Shown here piece after piece: positions 1 to 10,087 of a DNA stretch of 15,037 bases. This DNA is from DATHSN01 sp035464115. Lineage in GTDB: Bacteria; Actinomycetota; Acidimicrobiia; Acidimicrobiales; SKKL01. Position 1 is the stretch's first letter; each line of letters opens with the position of its first letter. The position numbers and the translations under genes are program-made. Location: positions 1-15,037 of the forward strand of contig DATHSN010000213.1 in NCBI GenBank assembly GCA_035464115.1, read 5' to 3'. The notes under the pieces are model-generated. The model ran no database searches. It was not told the DNA's origin and saw only the letters and a program-made list of their open reading frames with translations.

Positions 1-1
1 G

Positions 2-781
2 TCAGGCGCGACGAGCCCGGAAGGTGTGGCCGTGGACGCCGAACCGTCGGGCGTTCGCCTCCCCTGGCGCCCCGCCGAAGGTGTCGGTCGGGAGGCCCAC
101 CGCCACGTCGGTGAACCCGGCGTCCTCGATGAGCCCGCACCACCCGTCGACCGACCGGCTCCCGGCGATGCAGTCGGTCCACAGACCGATGTCGGTGCGG
201 GCCTCGTCGGGGACGGTGGCGTCGGCGGCGATGTCGGCGAACTGGAGCCATCCGCCCGGACGCAGGACGCGGTGCGCCTCGGCCAGCACCTGCGCCTTGT
301 CGGCCACCAGGTTCAGCACCCCGTTGCTGATCACCACGTCGGCCCACCCGTCCTGCACCGGGAGCGATTCGAGGATCCCCTCCCGGTACTCGATGTTGCT
401 CCGTCCGAGCTCGCCGGCGATGCGGCGGGCCCGGTCGAGCATCTCGGGGGTCATGTCGACCCCGACGACGTGTCCGTCGGGTCCGACCAGGTGGCTGGCC
501 ACCAGGCAGTCGAAGCCGGCGCCCGACCCGAGGTCCACGACGTGGCTCCCCTCGGGGATCGGCGCGGGTGCGAACGGGTTGTCGACGCCGGCGAACGACG
601 CGACGGCCTCCTCGGGCAGCTGGGCCACGACGTCGCTCGGATACCCGAGCCGCGTCGCCAGCGGACGTCCGGTGTGGAAGTGGAACGACCCGTCGGGATG
701 CAGGGCGACGTCGCGGTACTTGGCGCGGACCTCCGCCCGGAGGACCTCGGGGTCGACGGTGAGCTGGTCGTCGGTGGTCAT
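2..781 (-). CDS. ArsM-like SAM-dependent methyltransferase lacking the SNC cysteine
   Basis: This is a complete 259-residue class I SAM methyltransferase. The SAM-binding motif I is DLGSGAGFD (83-91), followed by GVDMTPEML (107-115), VVISNG (149-154) and the post-motif RVLRPGG (171-177). The fold order and the stretch DCIAGS (203-208) match the arsenite methyltransferase (ArsM/AS3MT) superfamily. However, the family's conserved SNC cysteine is glycine here (G154), and the only cysteines are C92, C204 and C215. Arsenite methylation is therefore doubtful and the substrate is unknown. The ATG at 781 was chosen because GAAGAGGAG lies 6 nt upstream; the longer upstream frame is low-complexity read-through. 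The gene lies 136 bp downstream of the MscS-type channel on the same strand, separated by a hairpin, so it may have its own promoter. It is expected to be cytoplasmic. No ars genes are visible nearby. Confidence 0.85.
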   Translation of the reverse strand: MTTDDQLTVDPEVLRAEVRAKYRDVALHPDGSFHFHTGRPLATRLGYPSDVVAQLPEEAVASFAGVDNPFAPAPIPEGSHVVDLGSGAGFDCLVASHLVGPDGHVVGVDMTPEMLDRARRIAGELGRSNIEYREGILESLPVQDGWADVVISNGVLNLVADKAQVLAEAHRVLRPGGWLQFADIAADATVPDEARTDIGLWTDCIAGSRSVDGWCGLIEDAGFTDVAVGLPTDTFGGAPGEANARRFGVHGHTFRARRA

Positions 782-884
782 GGCGATCTCCTCTTCGGCC
801 GGCGACCCTCGCGCCGGTCCACCCCTCACGCTGCGCCCTGAGCGGGTGGAGGTCGTGGTGGAGTCGTGGCGATCCCGTGGTTCT

Positions 885-900
885 CGCCGCCTGGGCGGCG
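885..900 (-). terminator. Hairpin just after the MscS-type gene
   Basis: CGCCGC and GCGGCG form a 6-bp GC stem around a 4-nt loop, 17 nt beyond the stop codon of the minus-strand channel gene. There is no clear T-tract, as is common in actinobacterial intrinsic terminators. It may separate the channel from the methyltransferase downstream. Confidence 0.4.
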
Positions 901-917
901 CGGCCGGAGTCGGGCCG

Positions 918-1757
918 TCAGCTCGCGGCGTGGCGACCGTCGTGGTCGCCGTCGGCCAGGGTGACGCGCAGCTCGTCGCGGGGCGCGGGGATGCGCCGCT
1001 CGACGAGCGCGGCCACGACATCGCCGATGGCGCTGTCGCGCGAGGTGGTCATGGCGCTGCGCTGCGAGCCGGTCCAGAACCGGCACGAGAACGTGACGGT
1101 CCCGTCGGCGGTGTCGGTGAGCACCGCATCGGGGACCGGCTCGGGCATCACCCCGGCGGCCCGGCGAAGGGCGTCGACGATCGTGGTCCGGACGACGTCG
1201 AGGTCGGCCTCCATGTCGACGGTGACCGGGAAGGACTGCCGGAGGACGTCGCGCTCCGTCTCCACCTCGATCACCCCGGTCATCACCAGGGCGTTGGGGA
1301 TGTAGTAGCCGCGCCCGTCGTGGCCGCGCAGGAGGGTCTCGCGCACGGTGACGCCCTCGACGGTCCCGTCGTGGTCCGCGATGCGGACCTGGTCACCCGA
1401 CATGAACGGGTCGCGCAGCAGCAGGAGCACCCCGGCGAGCAGGTTCTCGAAGGTGTCCTTGAACGCGAACCCGGCCGCCACCGACACGATGCCGAAGATG
1501 GCGAGGACATCGGCGACCCGGACCGAGGGGAACGCGACGGTGAGCGCGAACAGGCTGCCGACGAGCACGACCGTGACCCGGTAGAGGCCGGCGAACACGC
1601 GGGTGTAGCTCGGTCGGTGTCGCCGGTCGAGCACCCGCCGCACCAGCGGCAAGGTGAGGCGCGCCGCCACCACGAACCCGACGATGACGACGGCGGCGAT
1701 CCCCACGCGCAGCGCCAGCTCGGCGACGCGGCCGGCGACGTCGTCGAGCTCAGGCAC
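918..1757 (-). CDS. MscS-family small-conductance mechanosensitive ion channel
   Basis: The 279-residue membrane protein is a short MscS-type channel, which opens under membrane tension to release solutes during hypo-osmotic shock. Hydrophobic segments lie at about residues 11-36 and 53-77, followed by the pore helix TM3 at about 81-114, which is rich in Ala and Gly (VSVAAGFAFKDTFENLLAG, 91-109). The MscS beta domain follows, with RDPFMSGDQVRI (115-126), then GTVEGV (131-136) and YYIPNALV (151-158). The C-terminal alpha/beta region runs to about 267 and the tail is hydrophilic. The frame stays open far upstream because of high GC. The GTG at 1757 was chosen because GGTGG precedes it by 8 nt; GTG at 1769 is the alternative. 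The gene is divergent from the malic enzyme, with 132 bp between them. The family call is firm; the start is uncertain by a few residues. Confidence 0.88.
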   Translation of the reverse strand: MPELDDVAGRVAELALRVGIAAVVIVGFVVAARLTLPLVRRVLDRRHRPSYTRVFAGLYRVTVVLVGSLFALTVAFPSVRVADVLAIFGIVSVAAGFAFKDTFENLLAGVLLLLRDPFMSGDQVRIADHDGTVEGVTVRETLLRGHDGRGYYIPNALVMTGVIEVETERDVLRQSFPVTVDMEADLDVVRTTIVDALRRAAGVMPEPVPDAVLTDTADGTVTFSCRFWTGSQRSAMTTSRDSAIGDVVAALVERRIPAPRDELRVTLADGDHDGRHAAS

Positions 1758-1889
1758 GACACGATCCACCGAGGGGCGCCACGGACATGGCCAGGTCCTA
1801 CCCCGGGTGCGGGCGGCGACACCGCGTCGGGCCGACAGTCGGGCCCGAAGGGACTGGTCGAGCGGCCCGGCCCGGGTTTCGATCCCGAC
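1758..1889. other. Divergent intergenic region between channel and malic enzyme
   Basis: These 132 bp must carry the promoters of both the MscS-type gene (leftward) and the malic enzyme (rightward). No convincing -35/-10 pair or operator palindrome could be picked out by eye. The malic enzyme start has no clear Shine-Dalgarno sequence within 15 nt, so its mRNA may be leaderless. Confidence 0.5.
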
Positions 1890-3224
1890 ATGACCACCAC
1901 CCATGACGCGCGCCGGTTGGACGAGCCCGCCGCCCGGGCGATGCTGTTGCACCCCCGCTACCGGGGGAAGGTGCAGGTGCTCCCGAAGGTGCCGGTGCGG
2001 GGGATGGACGACTTCGCCGTCTGGTACACCCCCGGCGTCGCCGCGCCCAGCCGGGCGATCGCCGCCGACCCGGCGGCGTCGTTCGAGCACACGAACCGCG
2101 CCAACTCGATCGCCATCGTCTCCGACGGCACCCGCGTGCTCGGGCTCGGCGACATCGGGCCGGCCGCAGCCCTGCCGGTGATGGAGGGCAAGGCCCTCCT
2201 CTTCAAGTACCTGGGTGGGGTCGACGCCGTCCCCCTGTGCGTCGCCACCTCGGGCACCGACGAGCTGGTGCGCTTCGTCGAGGCGATCGAACCCACCTTC
2301 GGGGGGATCAACCTGGAGGACATCGCCCAGCCCCGCTGCTTCGACGTGCTCGACCAGCTCCGGAACCGGCTCTCGATCCCGGTGTGGCACGACGACCAGC
2401 AGGGCACGGCCACGGTGCTGCTCGCCGCGCTGCTGAACGCCCTCACCGTGGTGGGCAAGCAGCTCGATTCGGTGCGGGTGGCGTTCGTCGGCTTCGGCGC
2501 GGCCAACGTGGCGACCTACCGGCTCCTGCGGGCGTGCGGGCTCGACCCGGGCGCAGCTGTCATCTGCGATTCCCAGGGCATCCTCCACCCCGACCGCCAC
2601 GACGTCGAGGCGCGAGCGGACGAGTACGTCGACAAGTGGGCGGCCTGCGTCGAGACGAACACCGACCGGGTCGAGGGCGGGGTCGCCGAGGCCCTGGCCG
2701 GCGCCGACGTGTGCATCGCGTTCGCCCGACCCGGACCCGACACCATCCGCCCCGAGTGGGTGTCGGCCATGGCCGCCGATGCCGTGGTGCTCGCGTGCGC
2801 CAACCCCGTGCCCGAGATCTGGCCGTGGGTGGCGAAGGAGGCTGGGGCCCGCATCGTCGCCACCGGCCGCTGCGATCTGCCGAACCAGGTCAACAACTCA
2901 CTGGGATTCCCCGGCATCTTCCGCGGGGTGCTCGACGTGGGCGCCACCGCCGTCACCGACACCATGGCGATCGCCGCTGCCCGCGAGCTCGCCGGGTTCG
3001 CCGAGGCGCAGGGCCTCGACGAGGAGCACCTGCTGCCCACGATGGACGACTGGGAGGTGTTCCCCCGCGTGGCGGTGGCCACCGCCCTCGCCGCCCGGGA
3101 CGCCGGCGTCGCCCCGCCCGGACCCGGTGGCGACGAGCTGTTCGAGCGGGCGCACCACACCATCTCCGAGGCCCGCCGGGCCACCGAGGTCCTCATGTCG
3201 TCCGGGATCATCCCCCCGGAGTGA
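1890..3224 (+). CDS. Malic enzyme (NAD(P)-dependent, decarboxylating)
   Basis: The 444-residue cytoplasmic enzyme converts malate to pyruvate and CO2 with reduction of NAD(P), linking the TCA cycle to pyruvate. The N-terminal malic domain has YTPGVA (46-51) with the catalytic Tyr46, GLGDIGP (85-91) and EGKALLFK (99-106) with the catalytic Lys101. Metal ligands are Glu142 and Asp143 in NLEDI and Asp168 in WHDDQQGTA (166-174). The NAD-binding domain has VAFVGFGAAN (197-206) in place of the more usual GAGAA, then CANPVPEI (303-310) and LPNQVNNSLGFPGIFRG (330-346). The length fits the short bacterial malic enzymes without a phosphotransacetylase domain. The ATG at 1890 gives the normal N-terminus; the open frame upstream is GC-driven read-through. 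No strong Shine-Dalgarno is seen. Cofactor preference cannot be assigned from the sequence alone. Confidence 0.95.
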   Translation: MTTTHDARRLDEPAARAMLLHPRYRGKVQVLPKVPVRGMDDFAVWYTPGVAAPSRAIAADPAASFEHTNRANSIAIVSDGTRVLGLGDIGPAAALPVMEGKALLFKYLGGVDAVPLCVATSGTDELVRFVEAIEPTFGGINLEDIAQPRCFDVLDQLRNRLSIPVWHDDQQGTATVLLAALLNALTVVGKQLDSVRVAFVGFGAANVATYRLLRACGLDPGAAVICDSQGILHPDRHDVEARADEYVDKWAACVETNTDRVEGGVAEALAGADVCIAFARPGPDTIRPEWVSAMAADAVVLACANPVPEIWPWVAKEAGARIVATGRCDLPNQVNNSLGFPGIFRGVLDVGATAVTDTMAIAAARELAGFAEAQGLDEEHLLPTMDDWEVFPRVAVATALAARDAGVAPPGPGGDELFERAHHTISEARRATEVLMSSGIIPPE

Positions 3225-3291
3225 GCGGCCGCCGGGACGGCGCGTCGACGCCCCATCCGCGAGGCTCTCGTCCACGCCCCGACCAGCCGAA

Positions 3292-3334
3292 CTGGCGAAT
3301 CGACGGTGCGCCTGGCGCACCGTCGATTCGCCGG
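3292..3334. terminator. Long near-perfect hairpin upstream of the rhamnosidase
   Basis: An 18-nt left arm (3294-3311) is perfectly complementary to the right arm (3315-3332) around the loop CTG. A T-G wobble and a C-G pair extend the stem to 20 bp. It starts 67 nt after the malic enzyme stop and ends 28 nt before the rhamnosidase GTG. There is no T-tract. It could be a strong terminator for the malic enzyme transcript, a REP-like element, or a regulator-binding palindrome for the rhamnosidase; the sequence does not decide between these. Confidence 0.6.
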
Positions 3335-3362
3335 AACGGACGGACGACCACCCGGAGACGAC

Positions 3363-5714
3363 GTGACCGCCCCGACCCCGCCCATCGACGCCGTGGCCCT
3401 GGACTGGCGCGCCCGCTGGATCGCCCCTGTCGAGGGCGACGACATCCCGCCGCGCCAGCGCCCCGCCCACCAGCTCGCCGGTGCCGTCCACCTCGACGGC
3501 GACGTCGTGCGGGCCGTGCTGCACGTCACCGCCCACGGGCTCTACGAGGCGTTCGTCAACGGCAGCCGGGTGGGCGACCAGGAGCTGACCCCGGGCTGGA
3601 CCGCCTACCGGTCGCGCCTGCAGGTGCAGTCCTTCGACGTCACCGATCTGCTCCGCGCGGGCGCCAACGTGATCGGGGCGCTGCTGAGCGACGGGTGGTG
3701 GCGCGGTCAGAACAGCGTGGCCCGCCGCGTCGACGACTACGGGACCACCACCGCGCTGCTCGCCCAGCTCGACATCACCCTCGCCGACGGCAGCACCCGC
3801 ACGTTCGGCACCGACGCCTCGTGGCGGTCCGCGCCGAGCCACATCCTGCGCGCCGACCTCATCGCCGGCGAGGTCCACGACCTGCGCCAGCGCCGCCACT
3901 GGGACGACTGGTCGTCGTGGGCCCCGGTCCGCGTCGAGGACCACGGCGTCGACGGCCTCGTCACCTCCCCCGCCCCGCCGGTGCGGCGCATCGAGGAGCT
4001 GCGCCCGGTGTCGGTCCGCCGGCTCGGCCCGGACCGGTGGGTGGTCGACGTCGGCCAGAACATCAACGGGTGGGTGCGGCTCACCCGGCTGGGGCCGGCC
4101 GGCACCGAGATCACCCTGACCCACGGCGAGTGGCTCGACCGCGACGGCGACGTCACCCAGGAGCACCTCTACGCCCGCTCGCTGTCGCTCGAGGTCGACC
4201 TGCCCTTCCAGACCGACGTGGTGATCTCCGCCGGTGTCCCCGGCGAGGCGTTCGAGCCCCGCCACAGCACCAAGGGCTTCCAGTACGTGCGGGTCGAGGG
4301 CGAGCTCGACGACCTGACCCACGACGACGTCACCGCCGTCGTCGTCCACACCGAGCTGACTCCGGTCGGCTCCTTCGAGTGCTCCGACGAGCGGATCAAC
4401 ACCTTGCACCGCATGGCCGACTGGAGCTTCCGGGGCAACGCCTGCGACATCCCCACCGACTGCCCCACCCGCGAGCGGGCCGGGTGGACCGGCGACTGGC
4501 AGATCTTCGTGGAGACCGCCGCCTTCCTCTACGACGTCCACGGCTTCAGCGTGAAGTGGCTGCGCGACCTGGCCGCCGAGCAGCGCCCCGACGGCAAGGT
4601 CACCAGCCTCGTCCCCGAGTCGCACCCCGGCGACGACCGGCCCCCGGCGATCTGGCCGCAGACCGAGGGGTCCTCGGGATGGGGCGATGCCGCCGTGCAC
4701 GTCCCGTGGGTCCTGCACCGGATGACCGGCGACACCCAGGTGCTCGCCGAGCAGTACGAGTCGGCCCGGCGGTGGGTCGACTTCGCCGCCGGCGCCGCCG
4801 CCACCCGCCGACACCGCTCCCGGGTCGAGCGGTCAGCGGACCCCCTCCCCCACGAGCGCTACCTGTGGGACTCGGGCTGGCACTTCGGCGAGTGGCTCGA
4901 GGCCGGGGAGTCGCTCGAGGACGCCATCACCAACGCCATGGTCGCCGACCCCGGCCCGGTCGCCACCGCCTACCTGCACCGCTCGGCCGCCGAGCTCGCC
5001 GAGATCGCGGCGACCCTCGGCCACGCCGACGACGCCGAGCGCTACGCCGAGCTGGCCGCCCACGCGGCCGACGCCTGGCGCACCGAGTTCCTCGCCGACG
5101 ACGGCACCACCACCCCTGACACCCAGGCCACCTACGCCCGGGCGCTGGCGTTCGGGCTGATCCCCGATGCCCTCCGCCAACCCGCCGCCGACCGCCTGGC
5201 CGCGCTCGTCCGCGAGGCGGGCGACCACCTGAGCACGGGGTTCCTCGCCACCCCGTTCCTGCTCCCGGTGCTGGCCGACACCGGCCACCTCGACGTGGCC
5301 TACGACCTGCTCTTCCAGGACACCGAGCCGTCGTGGCTGGTCATGGTCGACCGGGGTGCCACCACCGTGTGGGAGGAGTGGGGCGGCGTCGACGCCGACG
5401 GGAACCCCCACGCCTCGCTCAACCACTACAGCAAGGGCGCCGTCATCTCCTTCCTGCACCAGCACGTCGCCGGCCTGCAGCTCGTCGAACCGGGCTACCG
5501 CCGGTTCCGGGTGGCGCCCCGGCCCGGCGGCGGGATCACCTGGGCCCGCGCCCACCACGACAGCCCGTTCGGGCGCATCGAGGTGCGGTGGGAGGCCGTC
5601 GTCGACCGCATCGAGCTCGACGTGACCGTCCCGCCGGGGACGACCGCGACGGTGGAGCTGCCGTCGGGCGAGCGCCGAGAGGTCGGTCCCGGCCGCCACG
5701 CGCTCTCGGGTTGA
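3363..5714 (+). CDS. GH78 alpha-L-rhamnosidase
   Basis: The 783-residue enzyme hydrolyses terminal alpha-L-rhamnose from plant glycosides or polysaccharides by the inverting GH78 mechanism. The N-terminal beta-sandwich carries VTAHGLYEAFVNG (55-67) and WTAYRSRLQVQ (79-89). A second beta domain contains VDVGQNINGWV (228-238). The alpha/alpha-barrel catalytic domain starts near 340. DCPTRERAGWTGD (366-378) supplies Asp366, the proposed general acid Glu371 and Asp378. GATTVWEEW (665-673) supplies the proposed base Glu671, and SLNHYSKG (685-692) is the conserved C-terminal barrel motif. A C-terminal beta domain closes the protein. No signal peptide is present, so it acts in the cytoplasm on imported oligosaccharides. 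The GTG at 3363 was chosen because GGAG lies 6 nt upstream; an earlier in-frame GTG sits inside the hairpin. No transporter or rhamnose catabolic gene is adjacent. Confidence 0.93.
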   Translation: MTAPTPPIDAVALDWRARWIAPVEGDDIPPRQRPAHQLAGAVHLDGDVVRAVLHVTAHGLYEAFVNGSRVGDQELTPGWTAYRSRLQVQSFDVTDLLRAGANVIGALLSDGWWRGQNSVARRVDDYGTTTALLAQLDITLADGSTRTFGTDASWRSAPSHILRADLIAGEVHDLRQRRHWDDWSSWAPVRVEDHGVDGLVTSPAPPVRRIEELRPVSVRRLGPDRWVVDVGQNINGWVRLTRLGPAGTEITLTHGEWLDRDGDVTQEHLYARSLSLEVDLPFQTDVVISAGVPGEAFEPRHSTKGFQYVRVEGELDDLTHDDVTAVVVHTELTPVGSFECSDERINTLHRMADWSFRGNACDIPTDCPTRERAGWTGDWQIFVETAAFLYDVHGFSVKWLRDLAAEQRPDGKVTSLVPESHPGDDRPPAIWPQTEGSSGWGDAAVHVPWVLHRMTGDTQVLAEQYESARRWVDFAAGAAATRRHRSRVERSADPLPHERYLWDSGWHFGEWLEAGESLEDAITNAMVADPGPVATAYLHRSAAELAEIAATLGHADDAERYAELAAHAADAWRTEFLADDGTTTPDTQATYARALAFGLIPDALRQPAADRLAALVREAGDHLSTGFLATPFLLPVLADTGHLDVAYDLLFQDTEPSWLVMVDRGATTVWEEWGGVDADGNPHASLNHYSKGAVISFLHQHVAGLQLVEPGYRRFRVAPRPGGGITWARAHHDSPFGRIEVRWEAVVDRIELDVTVPPGTTATVELPSGERREVGPGRHALSG

Positions 5715-5715
5715 T

Positions 5716-5742
5716 CGCCGCGAGCGGCGCCGAGCGGCGCCG
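5716..5742. terminator. GC-rich inverted and direct repeat between convergent stops
   Basis: The 33 bp between the convergent rhamnosidase and ATPase stops contain CGCCGC/GCGGCG as a tight inverted repeat (5716-5729) and a tandem GAGCGGCGCC. It may work as a short bidirectional terminator, but no T-tract is present. Confidence 0.3.
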
Positions 5743-5747
5743 ACGGC

Positions 5748-8285
<2,538 letters not shown>

Positions 8286-8453
8286 GCGGCGGTCCCCGTG
8301 GCGGGGAACGCCGCACCGGTGATGTTGGGGCACCGCGGCGAGCGGCACCGGACACCTCGAGACACGACCCGGTCCATGACGCTCGCCCTACCCACTGCCG
8401 GGCCCGTCACGCCCTCGAGCTCGCCGCGGGTCGGCCCGGCGCCGGTCCGGCCG

Positions 8454-8459
8454 TAGCCT
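8454..8459 (+). promoter_or_regulatory. Candidate -10 element for leaderless selO mRNA
   Basis: TAGCCT fits the actinobacterial -10 consensus TANNNT and ends 6 nt before the selO GTG. That places the transcription start at or next to the start codon. The only purine-rich sequence, CGAGGT, abuts the GTG and is too close for a Shine-Dalgarno. No clear -35 is visible. Leaderless initiation at GTG is common in actinobacteria; assigning it here is inference. Confidence 0.45.
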
Positions 8460-8465
8460 CGAGGT

Positions 8466-9920
8466 GTGAGCGTCATCTTCCGATCGTCCTTCGCCTTCGA
8501 CAACACCTTCGTGCGCGACCTCGAAGGGCTCTACGAGCGGTGGCGGCCGGTGGCGTCGCCCGAGCCCCGCCTGCTGGTGCTCAACGACGCGCTCGCCGTC
8601 GAGCTCGGGGCCGACCCCGACGACCTGCGCCGCGACCCGGCGGTGCTCGCCGGCAACGCCGTGCCCGAGGGCGCCGAGCCGGTCGCCCAGGCCTACGCCG
8701 GTCACCAGTTCGGTGGCTACTCGCCCCGCCTCGGCGACGGTCGGGCGTTGCTGCTCGGCGAGGTGATCGACGTCGACGGTCGCCGCCGAGACCTGCACCT
8801 CAAGGGCTCCGGACCCACGCCGTTCGCCCGCGGCGGCGACGGTCGGGCCGCGGTCGGCCCGATGCTGCGCGAGCACGTCATCGGCGAGGCGATGCACGCG
8901 CTGGGCATCCCCACCACCCGGGCGCTGGCGGTGGTCGCCACCGGCGACCACGTCCGCCGCCAGACGATGGCGCCGGGGGCGGTGCTCACCCGGGTGGCGT
9001 CGAGCCACCTGCGGGTCGGCACCTTCCAGTACGCGGCGGCCACCGGCGACCTCGACCTGCTGCAGCGGCTGCTCGACCACGCCATCGCACGCCACCACCC
9101 CGAGGCGGCCGACGCCGACGTCCCCGCCCTCGCCCTGTTCGACGAGGTCCTCGAGCGCCAGGCGTCGCTCGTCGCCCGGTGGATGCTCGTCGGGTTCATC
9201 CACGGCGTGATGAACACCGACAACGTCACCATCTCCGGCGAGACCATCGACTACGGCCCGTGCGCGTTCATGGACCGGTTCGACCCCGCCACCGTGTTCA
9301 GCTCGATCGACCACGGCGGTCGCTACGCGTTCGACAACCAGGCGCCGATCGCCTGGTGGAACCTGGCCCGGTTGGCCGAGACGCTGCTCCCCCTCGTCGC
9401 CGACGACACCGAGGCCGCGGTGGCCGCCATCACCGAGCCGCTCCAGTCGTTCCGGGGCCGCTACGAGACCCACCTGGCCGCCGGGGTGCGGGCCAAGCTC
9501 GGCCTCGGCACCGCTCGCGACGGCGACGACGCCCTCGTCGACGACCTGCGCCAGCTCATGCACGAGCACCGCCTCGACCACACGTCGACGTTCCGGAGCC
9601 TCGCTACCTTCCTGCGCGGCGACACCCCGCCGGACCTGCTGGCCGACTGGACGACCCGGTGGCGCGCCCGCGTCGCCGCCGAGCAGCCCGACGGGCACGT
9701 CGTCGCCGACGCCATGGACCTGGTCAACCCCGCCTACGTCCCGCGGAACCACCTGGTCGAGGAGGCGCTGGCCGCCGCCGAGCAGGGCGACATGGAGCCG
9801 TACGAGCGGCTGGTCGACGTCGTCACCCGACCGTTCGACGAGCATCCCGGCCTCGAGCGCTACGCCGAGCCGGCCCCCGACGACTTCACCGCCGGCTACC
9901 GCACCTTCTGCGGCACCTGA
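8466..9920 (+). CDS. selO: SelO (YdiU/UPF0061) protein adenylyltransferase
   Basis: The 484-residue pseudokinase-fold enzyme transfers AMP from ATP to Ser, Thr or Tyr of target proteins and is linked to redox stress. The N-terminus has FAFDNTFVRDL (9-19), then YAGHQFGGYSPRLGDGRA (77-94). LHLKGSGPTPFAR (110-122) carries Lys113, the family's ATP-contacting lysine, and LREHVIGEAM (134-143) carries Glu136. GVMNTDN (247-253) supplies Asp252 and Asn253, and IDYGPCAFMD (261-270) supplies Asp262 for metal binding. The protein has only two cysteines, C266 and C482, at the positions of the redox pair described for bacterial SelO. C482 is third from the end, where human SELENOO has selenocysteine. The GTG start gives the usual N-terminus. 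It is convergent with the LigD-like gene. Confidence 0.95.
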   Translation: MSVIFRSSFAFDNTFVRDLEGLYERWRPVASPEPRLLVLNDALAVELGADPDDLRRDPAVLAGNAVPEGAEPVAQAYAGHQFGGYSPRLGDGRALLLGEVIDVDGRRRDLHLKGSGPTPFARGGDGRAAVGPMLREHVIGEAMHALGIPTTRALAVVATGDHVRRQTMAPGAVLTRVASSHLRVGTFQYAAATGDLDLLQRLLDHAIARHHPEAADADVPALALFDEVLERQASLVARWMLVGFIHGVMNTDNVTISGETIDYGPCAFMDRFDPATVFSSIDHGGRYAFDNQAPIAWWNLARLAETLLPLVADDTEAAVAAITEPLQSFRGRYETHLAAGVRAKLGLGTARDGDDALVDDLRQLMHEHRLDHTSTFRSLATFLRGDTPPDLLADWTTRWRARVAAEQPDGHVVADAMDLVNPAYVPRNHLVEEALAAAEQGDMEPYERLVDVVTRPFDEHPGLERYAEPAPDDFTAGYRTFCGT

Positions 9921-9925
9921 CCCAC

Positions 9926-9946
9926 CGGCCGCAGCGCTGGCGGCCG
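9926..9946 (+). terminator. Hairpin directly after selO
   Basis: CGGCCGC and GCGGCCG form a perfect 7-bp stem with a 7-nt loop, starting 6 nt after the selO stop. The position and GC content fit an actinobacterial intrinsic terminator without a T-tract. Confidence 0.5.
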
Positions 9947-9997
9947 TTCCCGCTCCTCCCGCCGCGCCCCCTGCCCCACCGCCTCGTGTGGCGGCGG

Positions 9998-10014
9998 CCG
10001 AGCCCCCCGCTCGG
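9998..10014. repeat. Small inverted repeat in the selO/LigD-like gap
   Basis: CCGAGC and GCTCGG are perfect 6-bp arms around CCCCC. It lies just before the larger palindromes and may be part of the same element or a second terminator stem. Confidence 0.3.
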
Positions 10015-10020
10015 GCGGGA

Positions 10021-10059
10021 TGCGCTCCCAAGCGTCGATCACCGACGCTTCGGAGAGCA
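10021..10059. repeat. REP-like palindrome, copy A
   Basis: A perfect 8-bp core, AAGCGTCG/CGACGCTT (10030-10037 and 10043-10050) with loop ATCAC, is flanked by outer arms TGCGCTCC and GGAGAGCA that pair except at one position. Copy B, 73 bp away, has the same plan and shares the exact 12-mer GAGAGCACCTTC. It sits in the non-coding gap between convergent genes, so it may be an intergenic repeat family member, a MITE remnant or a bidirectional terminator. Confidence 0.6.
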
Positions 10060-10087
10060 CCTTCCGGGGGGTGGCCCCACCGGTGGC

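Noticed and set aside
1861..1895. tRNA-like T-arm string GGGTTTCGATCCC just before the malic enzyme start
   Set aside because: The T-loop lacks the correct TTC placement and no acceptor, D or anticodon stem could be formed with the upstream sequence.
24..5119. Very long overlapping open frames on the plus strand, such as 24-1889 ahead of the malic enzyme and 2237-5119 across the malic enzyme and rhamnosidase
   Set aside because: They lie antisense or out of frame to genes with clear family motifs, are Arg/Pro/Gly-rich low-complexity translations, and arise from the scarcity of stop codons in GC-rich DNA.
9918..9946. Possible selenocysteine read-through of the selO TGA
   Set aside because: A cysteine already occupies the third-from-last position and the downstream translation has no similarity to a SelO tail; the hairpin after it is better explained as a terminator.
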